Counted from the stretch's first letter, positions 52,228 to 61,128 are shown. The stretch: 64,000 bases of DNA from Termitidicoccus mucosus (GCF_038725785.1 NZ_CP109796.1:1674001-1738000), one strand, 5' to 3'. Program-made: numbers and translations. The notes: generated by a model not told the origin, from the sequence alone.

Positions 52228-53424
52228 ATGGCCGGCAGTCGAAGGACTTCCCGCGCCCGGCGGAAACCGGGCGAAGCGTTGCGCGTCGCGGTGTGCATCG
52301 ACACCCGCGATGGCCCGGGGCGCGAACGCCTCCTCGGCTGCTACCAATATGCGCTGGAGCAGAACTGGCGGCTTTACCTGATCCGCCAGGACAACGAAAA
52401 CGAAATTGCCAGAATGGCGGCCATCGACCTCGACGGGGCGATCTTTTTCGACCGGTCGCGCCCGTTGCAGGAGGCGGTGAAGGCCAGGGGCGTGGTGTGC
52501 GTGGAGACGGGGGCGCGGCATCCGGACCTGTCGGACGCGGCGGTGTTCGTAGACGACGACGCGCTGGTGCGCATAGCGGCCGGGCACTTGCGCGCGGCGG
52601 GGTTCGAGCACCTCGGCTACTGCGGGCTCGCCGGGAGTCTGGTCTCGACCGCGCGGGCGGCTCATCTTTTGGAGCAGGCGGCGGCGGGCGGCGGCGACGG
52701 CGCAACCGGCGGGCATGTGTTTGAGGATCGCTGGCGCGACGGACAGATGGAGATCGAGGCGTTGACGCGATGGCTGGGCGCGCTGCCGAAGCCTGCCGGC
52801 GTGCTGGCCTACGACGACAAAATGGGCGAGCGGGTGCTGGCGGCGTGCCGGTGGGCGGGCATCCGGGTGCCGGACGAGGTCGGGGTGATCGGAATCGGGG
52901 ACGACGAGCTGATTTGCGAGGTGACCATGCCGCGCCTTTCCAGCGTGGCGCTGCCATCGCGCGGGATTGGGCGGGCCGCGGCGGAGACGCTGGAGCGACT
53001 GCTGACCGGCAAGAAGGTGGAGCAGCGGTGGACGCGGGTCGCGCCGCTGGAGGTGATCAGCCGCGCCTCGACGGCCTGGCTGCCGCCGGCGCGTCCGGCG
53101 GTGCTCAAGGCGGTTGACTTCATGCGCGCGCAATGCCACCGGCCGATCGGCACCGACCAGGTGGCCGCCGCCGTGGGCCTGCCGCGGCGCACGCTTGACC
53201 GGGTGTTCCACGCCGACTTGGGGCGCACCGTGCACGAGTATTTCGTGGAATTGCGGATGCAGGGGGCAAAGCGGCTGCTGCGGCAGACCGACCTGCCGCT
53301 CGAGGATGTGTCCCGCAAGAACGGCTACTCGTCGCTGTCCTCGTTCATGCGGATGTTTGCCGCGCGCACGGGAAAGCCCCCGCGCGAATACCGCGAGCAT
53401 TGCAAACTCCAGCGCGGGGGCTGA
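52228..53424 (+). CDS. XylR-type AraC-family regulator
   Basis: Transcription factor of 398 residues. The N-terminal LacI-like sugar-binding domain (about 15-275; VAVCIDTRDGPGRERLLGCY, GVLAYDDKMGERVLAACRWA, EVGVIGIGDDELICE, PRLSSVALP) is joined to a C-terminal AraC-type double helix-turn-helix (about 295-395; TDQVAAAVGLPRRTLDRVF, LEDVSRKNGYSSLSSFMRMF). This is the XylR architecture. It is divergent from the GH50-to-GH-A operon and probably activates it with a sugar ligand. A GTG at 52219 is an alternative start. Confidence 0.88.
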   Translation: MAGSRRTSRARRKPGEALRVAVCIDTRDGPGRERLLGCYQYALEQNWRLYLIRQDNENEIARMAAIDLDGAIFFDRSRPLQEAVKARGVVCVETGARHPDLSDAAVFVDDDALVRIAAGHLRAAGFEHLGYCGLAGSLVSTARAAHLLEQAAAGGGDGATGGHVFEDRWRDGQMEIEALTRWLGALPKPAGVLAYDDKMGERVLAACRWAGIRVPDEVGVIGIGDDELICEVTMPRLSSVALPSRGIGRAAAETLERLLTGKKVEQRWTRVAPLEVISRASTAWLPPARPAVLKAVDFMRAQCHRPIGTDQVAAAVGLPRRTLDRVFHADLGRTVHEYFVELRMQGAKRLLRQTDLPLEDVSRKNGYSSLSSFMRMFAARTGKPPREYREHCKLQRGG

Positions 53425-53485
53425 CGCTCCCCATTGCGTCCGGCGAAGCCTTGAAAGCCGCCGGCTGACAGGCGGTCCGTTTGTC

Positions 53486-54421
53486 TTACCCGAAAAGTGT
53501 TTCGATGCCGGCCCGCGCCGCGTCGATGGTTTTATGCGCGGGCAACTGCGTGCGAAACCATGTGCGTTGTTTTTTTATCAATGCGCGCGTGTTTTTTGAG
53601 ATCTCCGCCGCGAGTTCGGCCCGCGGCAGCCGCCCGTCAAGCATGGCGATGGTTTCGCGGTAGCCGATGGAACCGGCCGCGCTGGAATTGCGTTCAAGTC
53701 CGGCGGCGCGGAGGCGCCCGACTTCTTCAATCAGCCCGGCGCGCAGCATCTCCCCCACCCTCGCCCCGGCCCGTTGCTTGAGCTCGGCGCCATCGCGGTC
53801 GAGGCATGCGAGACGCACGCGGTAATCGGCAAACGGCCCGGGCTGGCGCGCGAAATCGGCGGCGAGCCCGGCCAGCGTGCGACCGCTGGCCCGGCAGCGT
53901 TCGAGCGCGCGGATGACGCGGCGCGGGTTGGCGGTGTCGAGCGGTCCGAGGCCGCCGGGATTGAGCGCGAGCAGTTCCGCGACAAGCGCGGCCAAACCGT
54001 CGCGTTCGTATTTTTCCCGGATTTCGGCGCGCAATTCCACCGGCACGGCCACGTCATCGGCGACGGGCGAGAAAAAGGCTTTCAGGTAAAAACCGCTGCC
54101 TCCGGTGACGAGCACGCGGCGGCGGCGCGCGACGATGTCGTCCACGGCGGCGCGCGCCATCGCGACGTAACGCGTGACGTCCATCCGGTCCGTCACGTCG
54201 CACACATCGACGAGGTGGTGCGGCACCCGGGCGAGTTCCCCGGCTGCGGGCTTGGCGGTGCCGATGTCCATGCCGCGATAAAACAAAAGCGAATCGCACG
54301 AGACGATTTCCGCGTCGTTCGCCTCCGCCCAGCGCAACGCCAGTTCCGTTTTTCCGACCGCGGTCGGACCGGTGAGCACATGGAGTATTTTTTCGTTGGG
54401 CAAAATCATCGCGATGCCCAA
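53486..54421 (-). CDS. miaA: tRNA dimethylallyltransferase
   Basis: Enzyme of 311 residues that adds a dimethylallyl group to A37 of tRNAs reading UNN codons. The P-loop GPTAVGKTE is at residues 18-26; DSLLFYRGMDIGTAKPAAGE, HHLVDVCDVTDRMDVTRYV, VLVTGGSGFYLKAF and the C-terminal SIGYRETIAMLDG with IKKQRTWFR are all diagnostic. Its start lies only two bases from the divergent start of the next gene, so its promoter must lie within that gene. Confidence 0.95.
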   Translation of the reverse strand: MGIAMILPNEKILHVLTGPTAVGKTELALRWAEANDAEIVSCDSLLFYRGMDIGTAKPAAGELARVPHHLVDVCDVTDRMDVTRYVAMARAAVDDIVARRRRVLVTGGSGFYLKAFFSPVADDVAVPVELRAEIREKYERDGLAALVAELLALNPGGLGPLDTANPRRVIRALERCRASGRTLAGLAADFARQPGPFADYRVRLACLDRDGAELKQRAGARVGEMLRAGLIEEVGRLRAAGLERNSSAAGSIGYRETIAMLDGRLPRAELAAEISKNTRALIKKQRTWFRTQLPAHKTIDAARAGIETLFG

Positions 54422-54423
54422 GC

Positions 54424-55215
54424 ATGGTGCGCATGAATTCCCGTTTGTCCACGCCCGCCCTCGCCCTTTGCGCGCTCTTCGGCGCCGCGCTCGCGTTCGT
54501 GCCCGCCGCCTGCAAACCCGCCCCGCACGCGCACGACCGATCCATTCACGAGGGGCACGATCATGCGCGCACGCACGCTGTCCGCCAGCCCGGCGATCCC
54601 GCGCGGCCGGTCATCGCATCGGACGATTTTTACCATGGGCTGGGCCAGTGGGTCGTCGAGCAGATGTCCGGCGGCACGGTCAGCGCCGCCGATGGAATCC
54701 TGACCATCGCCGACGAAGCGGGCTGCACCGTGTGGTTCCGCCAAAAATTCGCTGCGCCGCTCATCATCAGCTACGACGCCACCATGAATCCCGAGGCGCG
54801 CGTATCCGATCTCAACTGCTTCTGGATGGCCAGCGATCCCGCAAACCCCGCCGACCTCTTTCATCCCGCGCACCAGCGCACCGGGCAATTCTCCACCTAC
54901 GACACCCTTAACACCTACTACGTCGGCTACGGCGGCAACGCCAACACCACCACCCGCTTCCGCCGCTACGACGGCACCGGCGCGCGCCCGCTCCTGCCCG
55001 AGCACGATCTCTCCGACGCCGCCCATCTTCTCAAACCGGCGCACACCTATGCCATCACCATCACGGTGACGGCCGACGGCGCCACGACTTTTGCCCGCGA
55101 CGGCGAGGTCATCTTTTCCTACCGCGACCCCAAGCCGCTCGCGGAAGGCTGGTTCGGCTTCCGCACGGTGAAGTCCAGGATCGAGATCAAAAATTTCCGG
55201 GTATTCTCCCTGTAG
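54424..55215 (+). CDS. Lipoprotein, DUF6250 family
   Basis: A 263-residue exported protein. Signal-peptide-like sequence (LALCALFGAALAFVPAAC) ends at a Cys that could be lipidated, although Pro-Ala-Ala before it is not an ideal lipobox. A His-rich linker follows (HAHDRSIHEGHDHARTHAV). The rest is a concanavalin-like beta sandwich of the DUF6250 type (FDFYHGLGQW-like DDFYHGLGQWVVEQ, CFWMASDPANPADLF, YYVGYGGNANTTTRFRRYDG, GWFGFRTVKSRIEIKNFRVF). Members probably bind or cut glycans. ATG 54433 is an alternative start. Confidence 0.72.
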   Translation: MVRMNSRLSTPALALCALFGAALAFVPAACKPAPHAHDRSIHEGHDHARTHAVRQPGDPARPVIASDDFYHGLGQWVVEQMSGGTVSAADGILTIADEAGCTVWFRQKFAAPLIISYDATMNPEARVSDLNCFWMASDPANPADLFHPAHQRTGQFSTYDTLNTYYVGYGGNANTTTRFRRYDGTGARPLLPEHDLSDAAHLLKPAHTYAITITVTADGATTFARDGEVIFSYRDPKPLAEGWFGFRTVKSRIEIKNFRVFSL

Positions 55216-55279
55216 CGTCTCGAGCCGTCGTCGGACAACGAGCGGCCAATCCACCTCAACACGCTTCCTCCGCGACACC

Positions 55280-56185
55280 GTGATCAAGGCACGCTTCATC
55301 TACAACCCGCGCTCGGGCTACAATATCAAAAGCCCCGGCGTGATCGAGCGCACGCGCCGCTTCATCGCGGAAAACACCGCCCGCTTCGACGCGGCCCTCG
55401 TCAGCACGACGCATCCGCACCACGCCACCGAACTCGCCCGCGACGCCGTCGCCGCCGGATGCGAGCTGGTCGTTGCCGTCGGCGGCGACGGCACGCTCAA
55501 CGAAGTCGCCAGCGGCCTCGTCCACAGCCGCGTCACGCTCGGCCTGATTCCCTGCGGTTCCGGCAACGGCCTCGGCCGGCACCTCGGCATTCCCGGCCCC
55601 GGCGAACGCGCGTTTCACACGCTGCTTCACGGGACACCCCGCCTCATCGACACCGGGCTCGTCAACGAGACCCATCGCTTTTTCAACGTCATGGGTCTGG
55701 GCTTCGACGCGGAAATCAGCCGGCGTTTCCACTCGCTCACCCTCAGGGGACTCCCGACTTATCTCCGCCTCATCGTCGGCACTTGGCTGCGCTATCGCCG
55801 CCCCTCCGTCGCCATCACCGAACCGGCCTCGGCGCGCATCGACACCCGCGCCTTCATCCTCGCCGTTGCCAACTCCGATCAATACGGCAACAACGGCTAC
55901 ATCGCCCCCGGCGCGACCCTCGACGACGGCCTGCTGGACCTCACGCTCATCCGCCGCGCGCATATCCTGAACGTCCTTCCCCTCGCCTTGCGGCTGGTCA
56001 CCCAGAAACTCCATCCTTCGCGCAACATTCACCGCGCACGCGCCGCGCATTTCATCATCGATCGCGCCGCCCCCGGGCTGATCCACACCGACGGCGAACC
56101 CCGTGAAAGTCCCGCCCGCGTCGATATCCGCGTCGTGCCCAAGTCGCTGCGCATCCTCGCGCCGTCGGGACAGGGAAATTCATGA
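55280..56185 (+). CDS. Diacylglycerol kinase family (YegS/BmrU-like) lipid kinase
   Basis: Lipid kinase of 301 residues that phosphorylates diacylglycerol or a similar lipid at the membrane. FIYNPRSGYN opens the fold, the nucleotide motif GGDGTLNEV lies at residues 68-76, and PCGSGNGLGRHLGIPG and NVMGLGFDAEISRRF follow. The C-terminal half ends in the usual HTDGEPRESPARVDI region. The start is GTG. It lies 64 bases after the DUF6250 gene. Confidence 0.88.
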   Translation: MIKARFIYNPRSGYNIKSPGVIERTRRFIAENTARFDAALVSTTHPHHATELARDAVAAGCELVVAVGGDGTLNEVASGLVHSRVTLGLIPCGSGNGLGRHLGIPGPGERAFHTLLHGTPRLIDTGLVNETHRFFNVMGLGFDAEISRRFHSLTLRGLPTYLRLIVGTWLRYRRPSVAITEPASARIDTRAFILAVANSDQYGNNGYIAPGATLDDGLLDLTLIRRAHILNVLPLALRLVTQKLHPSRNIHRARAAHFIIDRAAPGLIHTDGEPRESPARVDIRVVPKSLRILAPSGQGNS

Positions 56186-56188
56186 GGC

Positions 56189-56260
56189 AGGGCGAGGCGT
56201 CCCGCCGAGCCGCGTTTACCCGTCCTCCGCTATTCGCGGCTCGGCGGGACGCCTCGCCCT
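56189..56260. repeat. Perfect 26-bp-arm inverted repeat
   Basis: The arm 56189-56214 (begins AGGGCGAGGCGTCCCGCCGA) is the exact complement of 56235-56260, with a 20-base loop. It fills the gap between convergent genes and may terminate both. Its AGGGCG...CGCCCT ends link it to the elements at 43833-43896 and 61012-61066. Confidence 0.9.
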
Positions 56261-56287
56261 ACCCTCTATAAATCCCGCTCGCCCCCT

Positions 56288-57478
56288 TCACCCCTCGTAC
56301 TCCGCCAGCACGTCCTCGTCGCGCTCCGCCATGCGGACGGCCTCAAGCAATCCCGGCGCCTTGCCCGGGCCCGCAATCCTGCGGACCGCCCACACCGCGT
56401 GCGCGCGCACGACGGGCGACGCGTGGGCGGCGAGGCGCGCCAGCACGTCGAGGCAGTCGGCCGCGCCGGCGTTGCCCGCGACCACGCAGGCATTGCGCAA
56501 CAGCCCGGGCAGCTTGACGCGCTTGATCGGCATTTTCCTAAAAACCTCCGCGAAACGCTCCGGCGTCAGTTCCAGCACTTCGCGCAACGACAGCGCCGCC
56601 ACGCCCCCGCGCGCCTCCAGCAGCGTGCTGCGCGCGTCCTGCGCGAAACGATTCCACGGGCACACCTCCGCGCACACATCGCAACCGTAGATGCGCGCGC
56701 CGATGCCCGCCCTCAACTCGCGCGGAATCATGCCGCGGTTTTCGATCGTCTGATACGACACGCACCGCCGCGCATCCAGCACGCCCGGCGCGGTGATCGC
56801 CGCAGTGGGGCACGCCGTCATGCAGCGCTCGCATTTGCCGCAAAAACGAAAACCCGGCGGCGCCGGCATCTCGTGATTTGGAATTTGAAATTTGGAATTT
56901 TTTTGGGATTTGGGATTTGGAATTTGGAATTTTTCCAGCAGCGGCTCGTCCGGCTCCAGCTCGAGGCGCGTCAGGATGACCGCGAGAAACAGCCAGTTTC
57001 CAAACTCCCGCGAAATCAGCATCGCGTTTTTTCCCACAAACCCCAGCCCCGCCCGCTCGGCCCAGCCGCGCTCCAGCACCGGCCCGGTGTCCACGTAATA
57101 ACGGTAATCCGCGCCCGCCACGCCGAACAATTCCTCCAGCGTCCGGCCCGCCGCGACCAGGCCCTCCTTGACCGTGTCATGATAATCTGAATACAACGCG
57201 TAGCGCGCCCACACCGGCGCGCCCTTGCCGGATGCGGCCCGCCCGTAGTTCACGCCGAGCAGGATCATCGAACGCGCGTCGGCCAGCACGAGCCCGGGAT
57301 GCGCGCGTTTTTCCGCGCCGCGTTCCATCCAGTGCATGTCCGCATGATAGCCGGCGCCCAGCCATTGGGAAAAACGCTCCGACATCGGCCGCGCCGCCTC
57401 CGGCCCGATCCGGGCGAAACGCACCGCGTCGAACCCCAGCCCGCGCAACCGCCGCCGCAATTCCTCGCTCCGGCTCAT
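56288..57478 (-). CDS. queG: Epoxyqueuosine reductase with repeat-derived insertion
   Basis: Cobalamin- and iron-sulfur-dependent enzyme of 396 residues for the last step of queuosine synthesis in tRNA. Diagnostic are the N-terminal DUF1730 part (YHADMHWMERGAEKRAHPGL, SMILLGVNYG), the FeS motifs CGKCERCMTACPTAAI and GCDVCAEVCPWN, and the C-terminal HEAT-like segment (HASPVVRAHAVWAVRRI). Between the two main parts, just before the first Cys motif, sits KFQIPNPKSQKNSKFQIPNH, which is encoded by AT-rich repeats (56874-56934) and is foreign to the family. The frame is intact. Its start overlaps the aroK stop by four bases. Confidence 0.9.
   Translation of the reverse strand: MSRSEELRRRLRGLGFDAVRFARIGPEAARPMSERFSQWLGAGYHADMHWMERGAEKRAHPGLVLADARSMILLGVNYGRAASGKGAPVWARYALYSDYHDTVKEGLVAAGRTLEELFGVAGADYRYYVDTGPVLERGWAERAGLGFVGKNAMLISREFGNWLFLAVILTRLELEPDEPLLEKFQIPNPKSQKNSKFQIPNHEMPAPPGFRFCGKCERCMTACPTAAITAPGVLDARRCVSYQTIENRGMIPRELRAGIGARIYGCDVCAEVCPWNRFAQDARSTLLEARGGVAALSLREVLELTPERFAEVFRKMPIKRVKLPGLLRNACVVAGNAGAADCLDVLARLAAHASPVVRAHAVWAVRRIAGPGKAPGLLEAVRMAERDEDVLAEYEG
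56874..56934. repeat. AT-rich tandem-like repeat within queG
   Basis: On the coding strand, the words AAATTCCAAAT and CCCAAATCCCAAA recur several times in about 61 bases. Base composition falls far below that of the gene around it. It is translated in frame as the insertion in QueG. Similar ATTTTGGATT-type words form intergenic hairpins (13841-13934). Confidence 0.8.
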
Positions 57479-58077
57479 CCCGGGAACAGCCTGCCGCCCG
57501 CGCCCCGCCCGTTGCCGCCGGCCGCCGCGACGCCGTCGCGCGCCCGGCAAAACTCGCCGCCCTCGCGCCGGTGAATCCGCATCACGTGCGTGATCACATC
57601 GGTCAACGACCGCCCGTCCGTGAGCACAAGCGTGCCCGCGTTGCGATAGATCGGCTCGCGCTCCGCGTAGAGCGCCTGGATGCGCTCGCGCGGGTTCTCC
57701 ACGTTGAGCAGCGGGCGATGCGTGTGCGCGCGCGTCCGCTCCAGGATGGTTTCGACCGACGCGTGCAGGCACACGACCACGCCGCGTTTTTTCAGCGCGT
57801 CGAGCATGCCCGGCGGGACGACGAGTCCGCCGCCGCATGCCACCACGCAGCGCGTCGCGGGGTGGCCGTTTTCAATGAACTCTCGCTCCATCGCGCGAAA
57901 CGCCGGCTCCCCGGCGGTCGCGAAAATCTCCGTCACCGGGCGTCCCTGCGCGCGTTCGATCTGCGTGTCGCTGTCGAGCAACTGAAACCCCAGCCGCGCG
58001 GCCACGGCCCGCCCCACGGTGCTTTTCCCCGTGCCCATGAATCCGACTAGATAAAGATTGGCGTCCGGCGTTTGCAT
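57475..58077 (-). CDS. aroK: Shikimate kinase
   Basis: Enzyme of 200 residues that phosphorylates shikimate on the way to aromatic amino acids. The P-loop GFMGTGKST lies at residues 12-20; LLDSDTQIERAQGRPV contains the substrate Asp, VVACGGGLVVPP the Gly-rich loop, and THRPLLNVENPRERI the LID region. ATG 58077 is chosen because the family's conserved N-terminus begins there. It is followed by queG with a four-base overlap. The last 30 residues are an atypical Gly/Arg-rich tail. Confidence 0.92.
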   Translation of the reverse strand: MQTPDANLYLVGFMGTGKSTVGRAVAARLGFQLLDSDTQIERAQGRPVTEIFATAGEPAFRAMEREFIENGHPATRCVVACGGGLVVPPGMLDALKKRGVVVCLHASVETILERTRAHTHRPLLNVENPRERIQALYAEREPIYRNAGTLVLTDGRSLTDVITHVMRIHRREGGEFCRARDGVAAAGGNGRGAGGRLFPG

Positions 58078-58251
58078 GAAATTGGTCTGACTTCCCGCTT
58101 GCATACCCGCGGGTGGCGGCCTTGCCAAACACGAAACATTCCCCGCCTCCGCGCACCGCGCCGCCCGCCCGCGCCGCAAAACCCCTAGGTTGACATTGCC
58201 CGGGCCAATGCGCTGACATGTGCGGTTCAGATCTCAGACACGACACATCCT

Positions 58252-60099
58252 ATGAATTCCGAAGCAGTCTCAGCACTTATCGCAAAACACCCGGCCCTCA
58301 AGACCGCCAAATCCAAGCTGGAGGCCATGACCCCCGGCAGCTACGTGATCCACCGCAGCTGGGGCTTCGGACAAATCAAGGCCTATGACGAAGGCACGCA
58401 CCGTCTGATCATCGATTTCGAAGGCAAAAAAGGCCACCCCATGGACCCCGCCTTCTGCGTGAACACCATGGATGTGCTTCCGCCCAAGCATCTTCTCGTC
58501 CGCAAACAGACCGAGCCCGAGGTCATCGCCAAACTCATCGCCGAAAACCCCGCCCAACTCGTGGTCGAAGCCCTCGAGTCCTATCCCAACAACGCCACCA
58601 CCGCCATCGACCTCGAAATCACGCTGGCGCAAGTCGTCGGCGAGGACAAATTCAAGAAATGGTGGTCCTCCTCCAAAAAAGTCGTCCACAAAGACCCGCG
58701 CATCGCCATCCCCGCCAAAAAAACCGAGTGTTACGTCCTGCGCGAAACCCCCGTTTCGAACGTCGATGAGATTCTCGAGCAGTTCAACGGCACCCGCTCC
58801 GCCCGCCGCCGCATCGCGCTGGCCGAGGAACTGATCGTCACCTTTGATACCAAGAAAGACACCACCGATCTCCATCCTTACCTGGAAGCCGTCACCGCCG
58901 CCGTCCGCGACAGCAACCAGCTCACCCCGTCCGCCCGCCTTTACGGCGCCTCGATTCGCGACACGCTCGCCAAGCTCGCCGGCGACGATCCGTCCGCGCT
59001 CGAGCCCTCTCAACTCTCGCTCGTCTCCACCATCCGCGAGCTTCCCGCCATCGCCGAGCAGATTCCCGTCCAGTTCCAGTCCCGCTTCCTCGACCTCGTC
59101 AAGGAAGCGCACCCCATCGAGGTGCGCGACATCCTCTTCACCCTCCTCAAGACCAGCCAGGGCAAATTCACCACCGAGTGCATCAACTTCCTCGTTGAAA
59201 ACGGCCACGCCGATGAACTTGCCGCCACGCTCAAGCGCTGGCAGGTCGAGCAAAACCTCCGCGCCCCCGTCCTGCTCTGGATCATCAAGAACCGCCATTC
59301 CAAGAAATTCGCCAAGCTCCTCAACGACCTGATCACCCCGCGCCTGCTCAGCTCCATTTTCTTCGCCATCGATTACGAGGCGCTCCAGGCCGCCACCGCC
59401 CGCCGCATCCCCCTCGCCGAAATCCTCAGCGAGGACACCGAGCTCATCGGCGACCTCCTCTCCACCGCCGACCCCGAAACCGCCCGCGACCTGGCCAACA
59501 CGCTTCTCCTTAACCAGGGTTTCGAGGAACTCACCAAAAAATCCCTCCTCGCCCGCTTCATCAAGATATTCCCCACCATCCAGTCGCTTGTCGCCAGCGA
59601 CGCCGAGTCGAAGGAGGAGCAGCTTCTCGTCTCCCGCGAAAGCTACGAGCGCAAGCGCGAGGAATACGAAACCATCGTCTCCAAAAAAATCCCGGAAAAT
59701 TCCAAGGCCATCGCCGCCGCCCGCGAGCACGGGGACCTCAAGGAAAACTCCGAATACAAGATGGCCAAACAGGACCAGCAGGTGCTCATGGCGCAGAAGG
59801 CCCAGCTCGAAAAGGACCTCGGACGCGCCCGCATCACGGATTTCAAGGAAGCCTCCACCGAGCAGATCGGCGTGGGCAGCATCGTTGACCTGAAAGTCGG
59901 CGACGCCGGCAAGTCCGCCCGCTACACCATCCTCGGCGCCTGGGACAGCATCCCCGAGAAAAACATCATCGCCTACAAGACGCCTCTCGGCCTCGCCCTC
60001 CTTTCGAAAAAAGTCGGCGACACCGTGACGGTCAAGATCGGCAACACCGAGGAATCCTACACCATCGCCGCCATCGCCCGCCATGTGGACGGCAGGTAA
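58252..60099 (+). CDS. GreA-type transcription factor with long N-terminal extension
   Basis: A 615-residue protein whose last ~160 residues are GreA: the coiled coil with the acidic tip AREHGDLKENSEYKMAKQDQ that reaches into RNA polymerase and stimulates cleavage of backtracked RNA, then the FKBP-like domain (IGVGSIVDLKVGDAGKSA). Ordinary GreA has about 158 residues. The extension begins with a small beta domain (GSYVIHRSWGFGQIKAYDEG) that resembles Tudor/CarD-like polymerase-binding modules, followed by about 380 mainly helical residues. Long GreA proteins are known in Chlamydiae, which supports a PVC origin. No clear Shine-Dalgarno precedes it. Confidence 0.85.
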   Translation: MNSEAVSALIAKHPALKTAKSKLEAMTPGSYVIHRSWGFGQIKAYDEGTHRLIIDFEGKKGHPMDPAFCVNTMDVLPPKHLLVRKQTEPEVIAKLIAENPAQLVVEALESYPNNATTAIDLEITLAQVVGEDKFKKWWSSSKKVVHKDPRIAIPAKKTECYVLRETPVSNVDEILEQFNGTRSARRRIALAEELIVTFDTKKDTTDLHPYLEAVTAAVRDSNQLTPSARLYGASIRDTLAKLAGDDPSALEPSQLSLVSTIRELPAIAEQIPVQFQSRFLDLVKEAHPIEVRDILFTLLKTSQGKFTTECINFLVENGHADELAATLKRWQVEQNLRAPVLLWIIKNRHSKKFAKLLNDLITPRLLSSIFFAIDYEALQAATARRIPLAEILSEDTELIGDLLSTADPETARDLANTLLLNQGFEELTKKSLLARFIKIFPTIQSLVASDAESKEEQLLVSRESYERKREEYETIVSKKIPENSKAIAAAREHGDLKENSEYKMAKQDQQVLMAQKAQLEKDLGRARITDFKEASTEQIGVGSIVDLKVGDAGKSARYTILGAWDSIPEKNIIAYKTPLGLALLSKKVGDTVTVKIGNTEESYTIAAIARHVDGR

Positions 60100-60145
60100 G
60101 CCATTCCCCGGCGCGAGACTGGAGACACCGTAATTCCGCCCAGCA

Positions 60146-60180
60146 AACAGGCCGACGCCCACCCTTCGGCCTGTTGCATT
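60146..60180 (+). terminator. Terminator hairpin after greA-like gene
   Basis: AACAGGCCGA (60146-60155) pairs perfectly with TCGGCCTGTT (60166-60175) around a 10-base loop, 47 bases after the stop codon. The following T-tract is weak (GCATTTG). Confidence 0.7.
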
Positions 60181-60205
60181 TGCCCCCCACCCCGGACACG
60201 AAACG

Positions 60206-60955
60206 ATGGCGACGCATTTCTGGCATGGCATCATGGTCGGGTTTGCCATCTGCATTCCCGTCGGTCCGATTGCCGCGCTGATTCTCCGCCGCACTGTCGC
60301 CGACGGACGCCTCTCCGGCTTCGTCAGCGGACTGGGCGCGGCGATGGCCGACGCGCTCATCGGCGTCTTCGCGGCGCTGTTTCTTGCCGCGCTCATGCCC
60401 GCCATCGAGGAGCACCGCGGGGCGATCCAGCTCGTTGGCGGCGCGTTCATCATCAGCATGGGCGTGTTTATTCTCCGCACCCCGCCGAAAATCCGCGAGA
60501 CGAAGCGCCCGCTCCACGAGCGCAACCTCCTCGTCGCCTGCCTCACCACCTGCGTGCTCACCCTTTCCAACCCCATTACCGTCATGAGCGCGACCCTTAT
60601 CGTCGCCTCCACCGGCATAGGGGGATCGGAAACGACCGTGCTGCACTCCGCGATGCTCGTCCTCGGCATCTTCACCGCCTCGACCTCCTGGTGGATTTTC
60701 CTCTGCACCTGCGCGCACTGGCTCGCGCGAAAACTCGGCAACGGCTTCATCCGCGCCATCAATCTCATCGCCGCCATTCTCATCATCGGTTTCGGCGTTT
60801 ATCTCATCGCCGACCAGATTTCCGACAAGACCACCGGACGCCGTCTCCGCCCCAAACGCCGCGCCCACCCCGAACAAATCATCCCGCCAGGGGAGCAGGT
60901 GAGATTGCTCGACATCGTGACAAAGCCCGAAACCCGGCAAAAACCCGGTGCATGA
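60206..60955 (+). CDS. LysE-family transporter
   Basis: Membrane exporter of 249 residues of the LysE/RhtB family, which expel amino acids or related compounds. The opening HGIMVGFAICIPVGPIAALI with G-P is the family signature; LTLSNPITVMSATLIVAS is the second conserved site. About six helices are predicted. The C-terminal 40 residues are basic and cytoplasmic. The gap 60956-61235 after it holds two repeats but no gene. Confidence 0.85.
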   Translation: MATHFWHGIMVGFAICIPVGPIAALILRRTVADGRLSGFVSGLGAAMADALIGVFAALFLAALMPAIEEHRGAIQLVGGAFIISMGVFILRTPPKIRETKRPLHERNLLVACLTTCVLTLSNPITVMSATLIVASTGIGGSETTVLHSAMLVLGIFTASTSWWIFLCTCAHWLARKLGNGFIRAINLIAAILIIGFGVYLIADQISDKTTGRRLRPKRRAHPEQIIPPGEQVRLLDIVTKPETRQKPGA

Positions 60956-61011
60956 CAATCCTCCCGCGCCGCTGCTATAGTGTCCTCATTTAACAGTGGC
61001 GCGGCAGCGCC

Positions 61012-61066
61012 GGTAGGGCGAAGCCTCCGGCTAAGCCGCGGCCCGGCGGGGCCGCCCCGCCCTGCC
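61012..61066. repeat. Palindromic GTAGGGCG element
   Basis: GGTAGGGCG (61012-61020) and CGCCCTGCC (61058-61066) pair with one mismatch and enclose two small hairpins (AGCC-TCC-GGCT and GCGGCC-n6-GGCCGC). The two-hairpin plan is the same as in the element inside the MFS gene at 43833-43896. Confidence 0.7.
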
Positions 61067-61128
61067 ATTTGGGCCAATGTTGAAAGAAAATACTATAATA
61101 ATATCATCTACTAACGATGCTTATCCCG

